This document shows, piece by piece, positions 1 to 11,955 of a stretch of DNA of 64,000 nucleotides; position 1 is the stretch's first letter; the number at the start of each line of letters is the position of its first letter. The stretch comes from Aquimixticola soesokkakensis (GTDB taxonomy: Bacteria; Pseudomonadota; Alphaproteobacteria; Rhodobacterales; Rhodobacteraceae). A program made the position numbers and the translations under genes. The notes under the pieces were generated by a model, which worked only from the letters and a program-made list of their open reading frames with translations, had not been told where the DNA came from and did no database searches. The stretch is from positions 434,001-498,000 of the forward strand of contig NZ_FWFS01000001.1 of NCBI RefSeq assembly GCF_900172375.1. The letters are read 5' to 3'.

Positions 1-2787
1 ATGATGTCCACGAACAACGTTCTGTCGCCCGCCAACGGCGCGCCGATCATCGTGCCGTCGCAGGATATGATTTTGGGGATTTACTACCTCACCATGCAGC
101 GTCAGGGCATGAAGGGTGAAGGCATGGTCTTCTCCTCCATCGACGAGGTCGAGCATGCGTTGTCTGCCGGTGAAGTGCATTTGCACGCCAAAATCACCGC
201 GCGGATTCCGCAGATCGACGAGCATGGTCAGGAAGTGATCCAGCGCTTTGAAACGACACCGGGCCGTTTGCGCCTTGGCGGCCTGTTGCCGCTGAACGCA
301 AAAGCGCCGTTTGAACTGGTGAACCGTCTTCTGCGCAAGAAGGAAGTGCAGCAGGTCATCGACACCGTCTACCGTTATTGCGGTCAGAAAGAGTCGGTTA
401 TCTTCTGTGACCAGATCATGTCGATGGGCTTTAAAGAGGCGTTCAAGGCCGGCATTTCGTTCGGGAAGGATGACATGGTCATTCCCGACACCAAATGGCC
501 GATCGTGGATGCGACCCGTGAGTTGGTCAAAGACTTCGAACAACAGTACATGGACGGCCTGATCACTCAGGGCGAAAAGTACAACAAAGTTGTCGATGCT
601 TGGGCCAAGTGTAACGACAAGGTCACCGAAGCGATGATGACCACCATTTCGACGGCTGCGATCGACGAAAACGGGGCCGAAGCTGAACCCAACTCGGTTT
701 ACATGATGGCGCACTCTGGTGCGCGTGGCTCTGTGACCCAGATGAAACAGCTTGGCGGGATGCGCGGCCTGATGGCCAAACCTTCGGGCGAGATTATCGA
801 AACGCCGATCATCTCGAACTTTAAAGAAGGTCTGACCGTGTTGGAGTACTTCAACTCCACCCACGGTGCGCGTAAGGGTCTGTCCGACACCGCATTGAAA
901 ACGGCGAACTCGGGCTATTTGACCCGTCGTCTGGTTGATGTGGCGCAGGACTGCATCGTGCGTATGCACGACTGTGGGACGGATCGTGCAGTGACTGCGG
1001 AAGCGGCTGTGAACGACGGCGAAGTTGTGTCGTCGCTGGCGGAGCGCATTCTGGGCCGTGTTGCGGCCGAGGATATCCTCAAGCCGGGCACCGACGAAGT
1101 GCTGGTCGCCCATAACGAGCTGATCGACGAACGCAAATCCGACCTCATCGAGGCCTCGGGTGTGCAGTCCATGCGCATCCGCTCGCCGCTGACCTGTGAA
1201 GCGGAAGAGGGCGTTTGTGCGGCCTGCTACGGTCGTGACCTCGCACGCGGTACGCTGGTCAACCAAGGTGAGGCCGTCGGCATCATCGCGGCCCAGTCCA
1301 TCGGCGAACCCGGCACGCAGCTGACGATGCGGACTTTCCACATCGGCGGCGTTGCGCAGGGTGGTCAGCAGTCCTTCCAGGAAGCAAACCAGGAAGGCGT
1401 CATCGAGCTTCGCAATGCGAACCTGCTGGAAAACGTTTATGGCGAGTTCATCGTCATGGGCCGCAACATGCAGCTGGTCATTGCCGATGAATCGGGTGTG
1501 GAACGCGCTTCGTACAAATTGGGCTACGGCACGAAGGTCTTTGTCAAAGACAAAGAAACCATCGCGCGCGGCACCAAACTGTTCGAATGGGACCCCTACA
1601 CCCTGCCGATGATCGCCGAGAAATCGGGGAAAGCGAAATTCGTGGACCTCATCTCGGGCTTCTCCGTGCGTGACGTGACCGATGATGCGACCGGCATGAG
1701 CCAGAAAATCGTGTCCGATTGGCGTTCTGCGCCAAAAGGCAACGAGCTCAAGCCCGAAATCATCATCGTGGGCGAAGATGGCGAACCGATGCGCAATGAT
1801 GCAGGCAACCCCGTTGTCTACACCATGTCGGTCGATGCCATTCTGTCCATCGAAGACGGTCAGGAAGTCAAAGCAGGTGACGTTGTTGCCCGTATTCCGC
1901 GCGAAGGTGCAAAGACGAAGGACATTACCGGTGGTCTGCCGCGTGTGGCCGAACTCTTTGAAGCACGTCGTCCCAAAGATCACGCGATCATCGCGGAAAT
2001 CGACGGCTATGTGCGCTTTGGCAAGGACTACAAGAACAAGCGTCGCATTGCGATCGAACCGGCAGACGATAGTCTCGATCAGGTCGAATACATGGTGCCC
2101 AAAGGCAAGCACATCCCCGTGGCCGAAGGTGACTTCGTCCAGAAGGGCGATTACATCATGGACGGCAACCCCGCCCCCCACGACATTCTGTCGATCATGG
2201 GTGTCGAGGCACTTGCCGATTACATGATTGCCGAGGTGCAGGACGTGTATCGACTGCAGGGCGTGAAGATCAACGACAAGCACATCGAGGTGATCGTTCG
2301 CCAGATGCTGCAAAAGTGGGAGATCCAGGAGTCCGGCGATACGGTGCTGCTTAAGGGCGAAACGGTCGACAAGGCGGAGTTCGACGAGGCGAACGCCAAG
2401 GCGATTTCGAAAAACGGTCGTCCGGCGAAAGGCGAGCCGATCCTTCTGGGGATCACCAAAGCGTCGCTTCAGACCCGTTCGTTCATCTCGGCGGCCTCGT
2501 TCCAGGAGACCACCCGTGTGCTTACCGAGGCCTCTGTTCAGGGCAAACGCGACAAGCTTGTTGGCCTGAAAGAGAACGTCATCGTGGGTCGTCTGATCCC
2601 CGCCGGTACGGGTGGGGCAACGGCGATGATCCGCAAGGTCGCGCTCGATCGCGACACGACGGTGATCGAAGAAGCCCGCGCCGAAGCCGAAGCCGCTGCT
2701 CTTTTGGCAGCGCCTGCGCCGGATATGATCGGTGGCGACAGCTTCGACACCGCCATGGCGGATGTGCCCGAAAGCCGCGACGAGTAA
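1..2787 (+). CDS. rpoC: RNA polymerase beta' subunit, C-terminal part (5' end outside window)
   Basis: Beta' subunit of RNA polymerase, catalysing transcription elongation. Only the last 928 residues are present. The frame is open at base 1 and the ATG there lies inside the gene, since full-length alphaproteobacterial beta' is about 1400 residues. Visible landmarks are the bridge-helix segment ([17 protein letters not shown], residues about 239-255), the trigger-loop region that follows it, and the second zinc site, made of one Cys near residue 325 (DCGTD) and the cluster [13 protein letters not shown] near residue 399. The C-terminus is acidic and Ala-rich, as in other alphaproteobacteria. 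A strong terminator follows 24 bp after the stop, separating it from the str operon. Confidence 0.98.
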   Translation: MMSTNNVLSPANGAPIIVPSQDMILGIYYLTMQRQGMKGEGMVFSSIDEVEHALSAGEVHLHAKITARIPQIDEHGQEVIQRFETTPGRLRLGGLLPLNAKAPFELVNRLLRKKEVQQVIDTVYRYCGQKESVIFCDQIMSMGFKEAFKAGISFGKDDMVIPDTKWPIVDATRELVKDFEQQYMDGLITQGEKYNKVVDAWAKCNDKVTEAMMTTISTAAIDENGAEAEPNSVYMMAHSGARGSVTQMKQLGGMRGLMAKPSGEIIETPIISNFKEGLTVLEYFNSTHGARKGLSDTALKTANSGYLTRRLVDVAQDCIVRMHDCGTDRAVTAEAAVNDGEVVSSLAERILGRVAAEDILKPGTDEVLVAHNELIDERKSDLIEASGVQSMRIRSPLTCEAEEGVCAACYGRDLARGTLVNQGEAVGIIAAQSIGEPGTQLTMRTFHIGGVAQGGQQSFQEANQEGVIELRNANLLENVYGEFIVMGRNMQLVIADESGVERASYKLGYGTKVFVKDKETIARGTKLFEWDPYTLPMIAEKSGKAKFVDLISGFSVRDVTDDATGMSQKIVSDWRSAPKGNELKPEIIIVGEDGEPMRNDAGNPVVYTMSVDAILSIEDGQEVKAGDVVARIPREGAKTKDITGGLPRVAELFEARRPKDHAIIAEIDGYVRFGKDYKNKRRIAIEPADDSLDQVEYMVPKGKHIPVAEGDFVQKGDYIMDGNPAPHDILSIMGVEALADYMIAEVQDVYRLQGVKINDKHIEVIVRQMLQKWEIQESGDTVLLKGETVDKAEFDEANAKAISKNGRPAKGEPILLGITKASLQTRSFISAASFQETTRVLTEASVQGKRDKLVGLKENVIVGRLIPAGTGGATAMIRKVALDRDTTVIEEARAEAEAAALLAAPAPDMIGGDSFDTAMADVPESRDE

Positions 2788-2810
2788 GCTTCGTCCCTTT
2801 GAAACGTGAA

Positions 2811-2841
2811 AAGGCCCCGCGATGAGCGGGGCCTTTTTTTT
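2811..2841 (+). terminator. rho-independent terminator after rpoC
   Basis: GGCCCCGC, loop GATGA, GCGGGGCC, followed by eight T residues. It ends the rpoBC transcript and also lies beyond the stop codon of the convergent glycosyltransferase gene at 2881. Confidence 0.93.
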
Positions 2842-2880
2842 GACGCGAGCAGGGCAGGGTGGGGCGGTTTCGCCCAAAGG

Positions 2881-4713
2881 CTAGGCCGGCAACAAGGCCG
2901 CGGCCTGTGCCATATGGTGTTGCCAGCGTTCATCCGCGCGAAAGTCGTCGCCGCGCTTTTCGCACATGGCTTGGACGTAATCGGCGCAGCACAGGTGATG
3001 CAGGCGCTCGACATCGGGCACTGCGCGGATCTGGGCGTAAACCGCGTCAAAGCGCTCCTTTTGGGCCAATGCGTCGGTGTTGACCTCGTCGTTGCGATTG
3101 TGGCGGCGCAGAAAGTCGTCCGTGTAGCGGTCCACACCCGCCGATGCCGATGCGCGCCCCTGTTTGAAAGCGTAGTTTTCACGGGTGCGGATCACGTAGT
3201 GATTCACCTGCGCGGTGTCATGGGTGATATATTGCTCATGGGTCAGGGATTTCGGGTTGGTGTCGGGGTTGTAGCCGGAAATTCTGGCGCCATTCGAGCG
3301 GATCCAGCGATTGACGCCCTCGTTCCAGGGGCCTTCGCCCTGCCATCCTTTGGGGGAATGCGCTCCGAGCCGCTTAAAGCGGCGCGGTTGGTAGATGAAA
3401 CTTTTGAAAAAATGGTTCACCCGCGTGCCCGGGCCACCGGCTTGGGTAAACATGCGGTGGGTGAGCTGATCCTCCCAACGGGTCAGCCCGCTGTCGCCGA
3501 AAACTTTCCAGTGGATCGCGATACCGGCAACATTGGGTGTCTCCTCCCCCAAGAAAGACGCAAGCGTGCCGTCTTCGGTGTGTAGCACCAGAAATTCGTC
3601 GATATCGCAGAGAAAAAACCAGCCCGCCTTTTGCGTCAGCGGATGGGCATGCCCTGCCTTGTGCAGGCTGAGTTTGGGAGGTTTTCCCACCGTCGGGGTG
3701 ACTTCCAGCGCGGTGAGCCAACCGGCCTCCTGCAGGCGCGCCATCAGCTCCGGGGAATGGTCGGTGCAATCGTTGTAGCAGATCAGAACATCGTCAAAGC
3801 CGAGCATTTTCTGCCACGCGACCCACTCCAGAATGAACGGGCCTTCGTTGCGTGTGCAGGTCATGACCAGACTGTCCTGCACGCCGCCCACGGGCGCAGA
3901 GGGGGCGGCTTGGGCAGCGGCGGGGCGGGCTGCGGGCGCATGTTTTGGCAGGCTTTTGGCGCGTTTGCGAAACGGCGCGGCGCGATCCTCGTCGGGCGCG
4001 CTGTGGTGGGCTGCAAAATCGGCGCAACATAGAGCGTGCAGCCGCGCAACGCCGGCAATCGCGAGAAGTTTGTCCAATTCGGTTTGAAATCGGGTGTCAT
4101 AGCGGCGCGCGTCGCTATCGTGCGCGCCCGTTGTCTGGGGCGCAGGCCCGCGTGCGTAGGTGTTGATCCGCGCGCTGTCAGGGGGAAGCGGCGCAGGGTC
4201 GCTGGCCGATAGGGCCGCAGCCGTTGAAAACAGGCACGCAGGGACAACGGGTGTCTCGGCGGCCTGCAGCAGGGCCGTTTCGTGATGGAAAACCGGCTCG
4301 TCCCATAGCGCCTGCGGTCCTGCAAAACCCTGCGTCGGGATCTGATAGGCGCCCTGGCCTGTGTCCAGTCGCGCCGTCAGATCCTCGATCTGCCCGGCCT
4401 CCGCAAAAATCACCAAACGCTGCGCAATGTCCGAAAGCAGCGCCCAGTGCGCCGTCTGCACAATCGGGTGCTTTGCGATACGCCGCACCGCCTGTCCTGT
4501 CAGGGCGCGGTCGGGATCGGCGGTAAAGGATTTCTGGCTCAGGACACCCTCGCGTTCGAGCAGGCGCAAAAGCTGGGGAGAGCGGTCGGTGCAATCGTGA
4601 TGCAGGACGAGAATTTCGTCAAAGCCCAGGGCCTTTTGCCACGCAATCCACTGCAACAGAAACGGGCCGTCGTCTTGCGTGAGTGCGATCGACACACTGG
4701 TTTGTCGCGGCAT
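2881..4713 (-). CDS. two-domain family 2-type glycosyltransferase
   Basis: A 610-residue protein made of two tandem copies of a Glyco_tranf_2_4-type glycosyltransferase domain. The N-terminal copy (about 1-240) contains TQDDGPFLLQWIAWQKALGF and ends with LHALCCADF. The C-terminal copy (about 280-610) contains TCTRNEGPFILEWVAWQKML and ends with LHHLCCADY. The C-terminal copy keeps the metal/nucleotide-sugar motif as DID (370-372). In the N-terminal copy the same place reads DIA (95-97) and about 100 residues are missing, so that half is probably inactive. An Ala/Pro-rich linker (about 250-278) joins them. The start was set at 4713 because GGAGAGG sits just upstream. A longer frame to 4896 lacks a ribosome site and would overlap the str promoter. 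The acceptor is unknown; a role in surface polysaccharide or glycan modification is inferred from the family. Confidence 0.85.
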   Translation of the reverse strand: MPRQTSVSIALTQDDGPFLLQWIAWQKALGFDEILVLHHDCTDRSPQLLRLLEREGVLSQKSFTADPDRALTGQAVRRIAKHPIVQTAHWALLSDIAQRLVIFAEAGQIEDLTARLDTGQGAYQIPTQGFAGPQALWDEPVFHHETALLQAAETPVVPACLFSTAAALSASDPAPLPPDSARINTYARGPAPQTTGAHDSDARRYDTRFQTELDKLLAIAGVARLHALCCADFAAHHSAPDEDRAAPFRKRAKSLPKHAPAARPAAAQAAPSAPVGGVQDSLVMTCTRNEGPFILEWVAWQKMLGFDDVLICYNDCTDHSPELMARLQEAGWLTALEVTPTVGKPPKLSLHKAGHAHPLTQKAGWFFLCDIDEFLVLHTEDGTLASFLGEETPNVAGIAIHWKVFGDSGLTRWEDQLTHRMFTQAGGPGTRVNHFFKSFIYQPRRFKRLGAHSPKGWQGEGPWNEGVNRWIRSNGARISGYNPDTNPKSLTHEQYITHDTAQVNHYVIRTRENYAFKQGRASASAGVDRYTDDFLRRHNRNDEVNTDALAQKERFDAVYAQIRAVPDVERLHHLCCADYVQAMCEKRGDDFRADERWQHHMAQAAALLPA

Positions 4714-4859
4714 TGACCTCTCCTCGCCATCCCCATACGCAGACGACGTTAGGGTAGCCCCCCGACAGAGAAAAGGAAAATGCGCAGCGCGCCGCAGGGA
4801 CGCGCGTGCCGCGAATTGCAGCGCAGCGCGAACAGGTGGCTCTGGCGCGCCTCTCTGTG

Positions 4860-4888
4860 TTGACAAGCTATCCGACTCTCCATATACC
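4860..4888 (+). promoter_or_regulatory. putative sigma-70-type promoter of the str operon
   Basis: TTGACA at 4860-4865, 17-bp spacer, TATACC at 4883-4888. It lies in the 405-bp gap between the divergent glycosyltransferase and rpsL, about 230 bp upstream of rpsL, so a long 5' leader is implied. Nothing else in the gap (4714-5118) was recognised. Confidence 0.6.
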
Positions 4889-5118
4889 GCGCGCATCCGG
4901 CTAAAGGGGGCTCCCTCTTTTTTGCCGATCTCTAAATCGTAGTGATCAAGATGCGGGCCATTTTGCGGCCTTCATCCTCTGGGAACTCACCGCGTCGTTC
5001 GCCTCGGAATGGGAACGATTGCGGGTTTTTGTGTTATGCGCATGCGTCTGACACTGCACATCGTAATCTTCCCGGTGAAAGCCGTGGTTGCCAAAGTTAG
5101 GAAACGGGAAAGAGCCCT

Positions 5119-5490
5119 ATGCCAACGATCCAACAGCTGATCCGCAAGCCGCGTCAGCCCAAAGTAAAACGCTCGAAGTCCCAGCACCTCGAGTCCTGCC
5201 CGCAAAAACGTGGCGTTTGCACCCGCGTGTACACGACGACTCCGAAGAAACCGAACTCCGCTATGCGTAAAGTCGCCAAAGTGCGTCTGACCAACGGTTT
5301 CGAAGTCATCTCCTACATCCCCGGTGAAAGCCACAACCTTCAGGAACACTCCGTGGTTCTGATCCGTGGCGGCCGTGTAAAAGACCTTCCGGGTGTCCGT
5401 TACCACATCCTGCGCGGTGTTCTGGATACCCAAGGTGTTAAAGATCGTCGTCAACGTCGTTCGAAATACGGCGCTAAGCGTCCGAAATAA
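5119..5490 (+). CDS. rpsL: 30S ribosomal protein S12
   Basis: Protein of 123 residues, the usual length for S12, which sits at the decoding centre of the 30S subunit. It contains the conserved segments [18 protein letters not shown] and [20 protein letters not shown]. Lys is present in the TPKKPN motif, the classic streptomycin-resistance position, so the wild-type sensitive residue appears retained. It is the first gene of the str operon (rpsL-rpsG-fusA-tuf), with rpsG 12 bp downstream. Confidence 0.98.
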   Translation: MPTIQQLIRKPRQPKVKRSKSQHLESCPQKRGVCTRVYTTTPKKPNSAMRKVAKVRLTNGFEVISYIPGESHNLQEHSVVLIRGGRVKDLPGVRYHILRGVLDTQGVKDRRQRRSKYGAKRPK

Positions 5491-5973
<483 letters not shown>

Positions 5974-5995
5974 TCTGACCGCCGGATAATCTGAC

Positions 5996-6019
5996 GCTGG
6001 CGGCCTTCGGGTCGCCAGC
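5996..6019 (+). other. intercistronic hairpin between rpsG and fusA
   Basis: GCTGGCGGCC, loop TTC, GGGTCGCCAGC (stem of about 10 bp with one G-U pair). There is no T-run, so it is more likely an RNA processing or stability element than a terminator. Confidence 0.6.
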
Positions 6020-6050
6020 CATCTGAACTCAGGCCCTAGGACCCGCACCC

Positions 6051-8174
6051 ATGGCACGCGACTATCCCCTCGAACGTTACCGCAACTTCGGTATCATGGC
6101 GCACATCGACGCAGGTAAAACCACCTGCTCCGAGCGTATCCTCTACTACACCGGCAAGTCCCACAACATTGGTGAGGTGCACGATGGTGCGGCCACCATG
6201 GACTGGATGGAGCAGGAGCAGGAACGCGGCATCACGATCACCTCGGCTGCGACCACCACTTTCTGGCAACGCCAAGAAGAGCCCACCGAAGAGGGCACAT
6301 CCGATACCAAATTCCGGATGAACATCATCGACACCCCCGGCCACGTTGACTTCACCATTGAAGTCGAGCGTTCGCTCGCGGTTCTCGATGGTGCTGTTTG
6401 CGTTCTGGATGCAAACGCTGGTGTTGAGCCCCAAACCGAAACTGTGTGGCGTCAGGCTGACCGCTACAAAGTTCCGCGTATCGTGTTCGTCAACAAGATG
6501 GACAAGATCGGCGCCGACTTCTTTAACTGTGTGAAAATGGTTGCGGACCGTACCGGTGCGCGTCCTGTGCCCGTGTGCCTGCCCATCGGGGCGGAAACCG
6601 AGCTGGAAGGTCAAATCGACCTGATCACCATGCAGGAATGGGTCTGGCGCGGTGAAGATCTCGGCGCAAGCTGGGTCAAAGAACCCATCCGTGCAGAGCT
6701 TCAGGATCTCGCCAACGAATGGCGCGCCAACATGATCGAAGCCGCCGTCGAGCAAGACGACGACGCGATGATGGAATACCTCGAAGGCAATGAGCCCGAT
6801 GAGGCGACCCTGCGCAAACTGCTGCGCAAGGGCACGCTGGCGCTGGACTTTGTTCCCGTGCTCGGTGGTTCCGCGTTCAAAAACAAAGGTGTTCAGCCGC
6901 TTCTCAACGCTGTGATCGACTTCCTGCCGAGCCCGCTCGACGTTGTTGACTACATGGGTTTCAAACCCGGCGATGAAGAAGAAGTTCGTAACATCCCGCG
7001 CCGTGCAGACGACTCCATGCCGTTTGCAGGCCTTGCGTTCAAAATCATGAACGACCCTTTCGTGGGCTCGTTGACCTTCACCCGCGTTTACTCGGGCGTG
7101 CTGAAAAAAGGCGACAGCCTTTTGAACTCGACCAAAGGTAAAAAAGAGCGCGTCGGTCGTATGATGATGATGCACTCGAACAACCGTGAAGAAATCGAAG
7201 AAGCATTCGCTGGCGACATCATCGCGCTTGCAGGCCTCAAAGACACCACCACGGGTGACACGCTGTGCAACCCGCAGGAGCCGGTCGTTCTTGAAACGAT
7301 GACCTTCCCCGAGCCTGTGATCGAGATCGCGGTCGAGCCCAAAACCAAGGGTGACCAAGAGAAAATGTCGACGGGCCTTGCACGTCTGGCAGCCGAAGAT
7401 CCCTCCTTCCGTGTGGAGACCGACATCGAATCCGGTCAGACCATCATGAAAGGCATGGGCGAGCTTCACCTCGACATCCTCGTTGACCGTCTGCGTCGCG
7501 AGTTCAAAGTCGAGGCGAACATCGGTGCACCGCAGGTGGCCTACCGTGAAACGATTTCGCATGAAGTCGAGCACACCTACACCCACAAGAAACAGTCGGG
7601 TGGTTCGGGTCAGTACGCTGAAGTCAAGATGATCATCACCCCGACCGAGCCCGGCGAAGGTTTCTCCTTCGAGAGCAAGATCGTTGGTGGTGCGGTGCCC
7701 AAGGAATACATTCCCGGCGTCGAAAAAGGTGTGCGCTCGGTCATGGACTCCGGTCCGCTGGCTGGCTTCCCCGTCATCGACTTCAAAGTGCAGCTCATCG
7801 ACGGTAAGTTCCACGACGTGGACTCCTCGGTCCTCGCCTTCGAAATCGCTGCCCGTATGGCGATGCGCGAAGGGATGCGCAAAGCTGGTGCAAAACTTCT
7901 CGAGCCGGTCATGAAAGTCGAAGTGATCACGCCCGAAGAGTACACCGGTGGCATCATCGGTGACCTTACCTCCCGCCGGGGTCAGGTTCAGGGTCAGGAC
8001 ACACGCGGTCACGCGATTGCAATCGACGCATTCGTGCCGCTCGCGAACATGTTCGGCTACATCAACACGCTGCGCTCCATGTCCTCGGGCCGCGCGCAGT
8101 TCTCGATGGTCTTCGATCACTACGAAGCAGTGCCGCAGAACATCTCGGACGAAATCCAAAAGAAATACGCATAA
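6051..8174 (+). CDS. fusA: elongation factor G
   Basis: Translocation GTPase of 707 residues, full length for bacterial EF-G. The G1 motif AHIDAGKTT (residues 18-26), the DTPGHVDF G3 motif and the NKMDK G4 motif are intact. The C-terminal domains IV and V carry [11 protein letters not shown] and [18 protein letters not shown]. It is the third gene of the str operon. The ribosome site (AGGA about 11 bp upstream) is weak. Confidence 0.98.
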   Translation: MARDYPLERYRNFGIMAHIDAGKTTCSERILYYTGKSHNIGEVHDGAATMDWMEQEQERGITITSAATTTFWQRQEEPTEEGTSDTKFRMNIIDTPGHVDFTIEVERSLAVLDGAVCVLDANAGVEPQTETVWRQADRYKVPRIVFVNKMDKIGADFFNCVKMVADRTGARPVPVCLPIGAETELEGQIDLITMQEWVWRGEDLGASWVKEPIRAELQDLANEWRANMIEAAVEQDDDAMMEYLEGNEPDEATLRKLLRKGTLALDFVPVLGGSAFKNKGVQPLLNAVIDFLPSPLDVVDYMGFKPGDEEEVRNIPRRADDSMPFAGLAFKIMNDPFVGSLTFTRVYSGVLKKGDSLLNSTKGKKERVGRMMMMHSNNREEIEEAFAGDIIALAGLKDTTTGDTLCNPQEPVVLETMTFPEPVIEIAVEPKTKGDQEKMSTGLARLAAEDPSFRVETDIESGQTIMKGMGELHLDILVDRLRREFKVEANIGAPQVAYRETISHEVEHTYTHKKQSGGSGQYAEVKMIITPTEPGEGFSFESKIVGGAVPKEYIPGVEKGVRSVMDSGPLAGFPVIDFKVQLIDGKFHDVDSSVLAFEIAARMAMREGMRKAGAKLLEPVMKVEVITPEEYTGGIIGDLTSRRGQVQGQDTRGHAIAIDAFVPLANMFGYINTLRSMSSGRAQFSMVFDHYEAVPQNISDEIQKKYA

Positions 8175-8183
8175 GCGCTTTTC

Positions 8184-8209
8184 GGGGATCGGAGCTGCCT
8201 CCGGTCCCC
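8184..8209 (+). other. intercistronic hairpin between fusA and tuf
   Basis: GGGGATCGGAG, loop CTGC, CTCCGGTCCCC: an 11-bp stem with one G-U pair and no T-run. Because EF-Tu is needed in excess over EF-G, a processing or stability role is plausible but unproven. Confidence 0.6.
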
Positions 8210-8232
8210 ACCTAGAATAACAGGAGGCCATT

Positions 8233-9387
<1,155 letters not shown>

Positions 9388-9408
<21 letters not shown>

Positions 9409-9496
9409 GAACGATCCCGAGACGCACAGATACGTGTGTCGAAGATCGTTAAGTAAGAACGATCCCGAGACGCACAGATACGTGTGTCGAAGATCG
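9388..9496 (+). repeat. 48-bp tandem repeat of the tuf 3' end
   Basis: Two identical 48-bp units (9388-9435 and 9436-9483) plus a 13-base start of a third. Each full unit begins GTGTCGAAGATCG and carries the tuf end codons with the TAA stop. Each unit also carries the 7-bp inverted repeat GATCGTT / AACGATC (9396-9402 and 9410-9416 in the first unit), so the hairpin around the stop codon is duplicated. Confidence 0.95.
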
Positions 9497-9506
9497 AAGA
9501 AGAGAA

Positions 9507-9549
9507 GGGCTCGCGAAAGCGGGCCCTTTTTGCATGGCCCTTTTTGCAT
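9507..9549 (+). terminator. terminator after tuf with duplicated T-tract
   Basis: GGGCTCGC, loop GAAA, GCGGGCCC, then TTTTT. The 14-bp segment GGCCCTTTTTGCAT (9522-9535) is repeated exactly at 9536-9549, giving a second T-tract. Confidence 0.88.
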
Positions 9550-9607
9550 GGCGCGCGGGCTGTCAGGGATATATTTACGAAAACGGCCAAGGCGTCGGAG
9601 TTAAATG

Positions 9608-9636
9608 TTGAAATGACGGGCGCTGACCTGTATTGG
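9608..9636 (+). promoter_or_regulatory. putative promoter of the S10 cluster
   Basis: TTGAAA at 9608-9613, 17-bp spacer, TATTGG at 9631-9636. It sits after the tuf terminator and before the rpsJ leader hairpin, where a separate S10 promoter would be expected. Confidence 0.45.
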
Positions 9637-9660
9637 GCACCAATTCGCTTCGTGCGAAGT

Positions 9661-9688
9661 GAAAGGGTGAGTCGTGACTCGCCCTTTC
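9661..9688 (+). promoter_or_regulatory. rpsJ (S10 operon) leader hairpin
   Basis: Perfect inverted repeat GAAAGGGTGAGT, loop CGTG, ACTCGCCCTTTC (12 bp, one G-U pair). It lies about 70 bp upstream of the rpsJ start in the presumed leader RNA. S10 operon leaders are targets of L4 autoregulation in enterobacteria. Whether this unrelated-looking hairpin does the same here is unknown. Confidence 0.6.
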
Positions 9689-9757
9689 AGGGTTCGACGT
9701 GGGGGGCGCATGGTGCGTCTTCGACCTCTCAACCAGAAGCCGCGAAAGGCACTACCT

Positions 9758-10066
9758 ATGCAGTCGCAAAACATTCGCATCCGGCTGAAGGCTTTCGATT
9801 TCCGTGTACTGGACGCCAGCACGCAAGAAATCGTCAACACCGCAAAGCGCACTGGCGCTACTGTGCGTGGCCCGATTCCCCTGCCGAACAAGATTGAAAA
9901 GTTCACGGTTCTCCGTGGGCCGCATATTGACAAAAAATCCCGCGACCAGTTCGAGATCCGCACGCACAAGCGTCTGCTCGACATCGTGGATCCGACCCCG
10001 CAGACCGTGGACGCGCTGATGAAGCTCGACCTCGCGGCTGGCGTGGATGTCGAGATCAAGGTCTAA
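9758..10066 (+). CDS. rpsJ: 30S ribosomal protein S10
   Basis: Protein of 102 residues, the normal S10 length, beginning [19 protein letters not shown]. The start was placed at 9758, with GAAAGG upstream. The open frame extends 28 codons further 5' but that part matches nothing in S10. S10 is a 30S head protein and the NusE antitermination factor. It opens the S10 cluster, with rplC 14 bp downstream. Confidence 0.98.
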   Translation: MQSQNIRIRLKAFDFRVLDASTQEIVNTAKRTGATVRGPIPLPNKIEKFTVLRGPHIDKKSRDQFEIRTHKRLLDIVDPTPQTVDALMKLDLAAGVDVEIKV

Positions 10067-10080
10067 GGAGGGTATTCGAT

Positions 10081-10812
10081 ATGTTGCGCTCTGGTGTAAT
10101 CGCCAAGAAAGTGGGCATGACCCGCTTGTTCATGGAAGACGGTAAGCAGATCCCTGTGACCGTTCTTCAACTCGACGGCCTTCAGGTTGTTGCTCAGCGG
10201 ACCTCCGAAAAGGATGGCTACACAGCCGTTCAGCTCGGTGCAGGGTCTGCAAAAGCAAAACGCACCTCGAAAGCCATGCGCGGCCACTTTGCCGCCGCCA
10301 ATGTTGCGCCCAAGCGCAAGATTGCAGAATTCCGCGTTGACGCTGAAAACCTCATCGCTGTCGGCGAAGAGCTTTCGGCTGACCACTATTTTGAAGGTCA
10401 GTTCGTCGACGTTGCGGGCACCTCGATCGGTAAAGGTTTTGCCGGTGCGATGAAGCGTCACAACTTCGGCGGTCTGCGTGCGTCGCACGGTGTGTCCGTT
10501 TCGCACCGTTCGCATGGTTCGACCGGTCAGTGTCAGGATCCGGGCAAGGTTTTCAAAGGCAAGAAGATGGCTGGTCACATGGGTTCCGCCCGCGTCACCA
10601 CGCAAAACCTTCAAGTCGTCAAAACCGACTTCGACCGTGGCCTGATCATGGTCAAAGGCGCCGTTCCCGGTTCCAAAGGTGGCTGGGTCACGATCAAGGA
10701 CGCCGTGAAGAAACCGTTCCCCGAGAACGCCGTTCTTCCCGCTGGTCTGAAATCGGCTCAAGCTGCTGCTGCTCCGGCTGAAGAAGCCACCGCTGAAGGG
10801 GGTGAAGCATGA
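10081..10812 (+). CDS. rplC: 50S ribosomal protein L3
   Basis: Protein of 243 residues. L3 binds 23S rRNA early in 50S assembly and reaches the peptidyl-transferase centre. Conserved [19 protein letters not shown] and GKKMAGHMG are present. It is longer than the 209-residue E. coli protein because of an Ala/Glu-rich C-terminal tail (about 223-243), common in alphaproteobacteria. A strong AAGGAGG site precedes it, and its stop overlaps the rplD start (ATGA). Confidence 0.98.
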   Translation: MLRSGVIAKKVGMTRLFMEDGKQIPVTVLQLDGLQVVAQRTSEKDGYTAVQLGAGSAKAKRTSKAMRGHFAAANVAPKRKIAEFRVDAENLIAVGEELSADHYFEGQFVDVAGTSIGKGFAGAMKRHNFGGLRASHGVSVSHRSHGSTGQCQDPGKVFKGKKMAGHMGSARVTTQNLQVVKTDFDRGLIMVKGAVPGSKGGWVTIKDAVKKPFPENAVLPAGLKSAQAAAAPAEEATAEGGEA

Positions 10813-11429
10813 AACTTGATGTGATCAAACTCGACGGCGCTGCTGCTGGTACGTTGGACCTCGATGAGGCTCTGTTCGGCCTTGAGCCGCGCGCCGACGT
10901 TCTGCACCGTGTTGTCCGCTGGCAGCGTGCACGTGCCCAACAGGGGACGCACAAAACCAAAGGTCGCTCGGAAGTCAGCTACTCCACGAAGAAGATCTAC
11001 CGCCAAAAAGGCACCGGTGGCGCACGTCACGGGTCCCGCAAGGCGCCGATCTTCCGTAAAGGTGGTATCTACAAAGGCCCGACCCCGCGCAGCCACGCAC
11101 ACGACTTGACGAAAAAGTTCCGTGCGCTCGGCCTCAAGCATGCTCTCTCCGCGAAAGCAACTGCTGGCAACCTCGTGATTGTGGAAGATGCGAAACTCGC
11201 AGAAGCCAAAACCGCGTTCCTCGCCAAAGCAGTGAAAGAGCAAGGCTGGAAACGCGTTCTGGTCATCGACGGGACCGACGTTTGCGAGAACTTCAAAGCT
11301 GCGGCTGCGAACCTCTCCAACGTGGACATCCTGCCGACCATGGGCGCCAACGTCTATGATATCCTCAAGCGTGACACTCTTGTCATCACGCGCGCGGGTA
11401 TCGAAGCTCTGGAGGCTCGCCTGAAATGA
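10809..11429 (+). CDS. rplD: 50S ribosomal protein L4
   Basis: Protein of 206 residues. L4 lines the peptide exit tunnel and, in E. coli, represses its own operon. The tunnel-loop region [20 protein letters not shown] is intact. It overlaps rplC by 4 bp at the 5' end and rplW by 4 bp at the 3' end, indicating translational coupling. Confidence 0.98.
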   Translation: MKLDVIKLDGAAAGTLDLDEALFGLEPRADVLHRVVRWQRARAQQGTHKTKGRSEVSYSTKKIYRQKGTGGARHGSRKAPIFRKGGIYKGPTPRSHAHDLTKKFRALGLKHALSAKATAGNLVIVEDAKLAEAKTAFLAKAVKEQGWKRVLVIDGTDVCENFKAAAANLSNVDILPTMGANVYDILKRDTLVITRAGIEALEARLK

Positions 11430-11722
11430 CGACCAAAGCAGAACTCTACGATGTGATCCGCAAGCCGCTCATCACCGAGAAAACCACAATGGCCTCCGAA
11501 AACGGTGCCGTGGTTTTCGAAGTGGCGATCGACGCAAACAAACCCCAGATCAAAGAAGCAGTGGAAACACTCTTCGGCGTGAAGGTCAAAGCGGTCAACA
11601 CCTCGATCACCAAAGGTAAAGTCAAACGCTTCCGCGGTATGCTCGGTAAGCGCAAAGACGTTAAAAAAGCCTATGTCACCCTCGAAGAGGGCAACACTAT
11701 CGACGTGACCACAGGTCTCTGA
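11426..11722 (+). CDS. rplW: 50S ribosomal protein L23
   Basis: Protein of 98 residues, with [15 protein letters not shown] near the N-terminus. L23 lies at the exit-tunnel rim and is the docking site for trigger factor and SRP. It starts within the rplD stop (ATGA) and is followed by an unusually long 233-bp gap before rplB. Confidence 0.98.
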   Translation: MTTKAELYDVIRKPLITEKTTMASENGAVVFEVAIDANKPQIKEAVETLFGVKVKAVNTSITKGKVKRFRGMLGKRKDVKKAYVTLEEGNTIDVTTGL

Positions 11723-11739
11723 TAGAAGGCACCGAATCT

Positions 11740-11767
11740 CCGGCCCCTACCGTTGTGTGGGGGCCGG
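11740..11767 (+). terminator. terminator-like hairpin between rplW and rplB
   Basis: CCGGCCCC (11740-11747), 12-base loop, GGGGCCGG (11760-11767), then ATTTTATT. It has the form of a weak intrinsic terminator inside the S10 cluster, so it may attenuate distal genes. Nothing else was recognised in the gap. Confidence 0.6.
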
Positions 11768-11955
11768 ATTTTATTCTGGAACATGATCTGGTTTGCGGCA
11801 TCTACCGCGGGAACCACCGGTTCCAGGTCTCGCTCTGCGCACCCTCCGGTGTTCAGATTCAGTGTGGAACGGCGCGAGATCGCCGGTCCTAGACGAAACG
11901 GGCTGCACCCAGAAACGGGGGCATATAGCCCAGAAGCTAACGGAAGACAGAAAGC

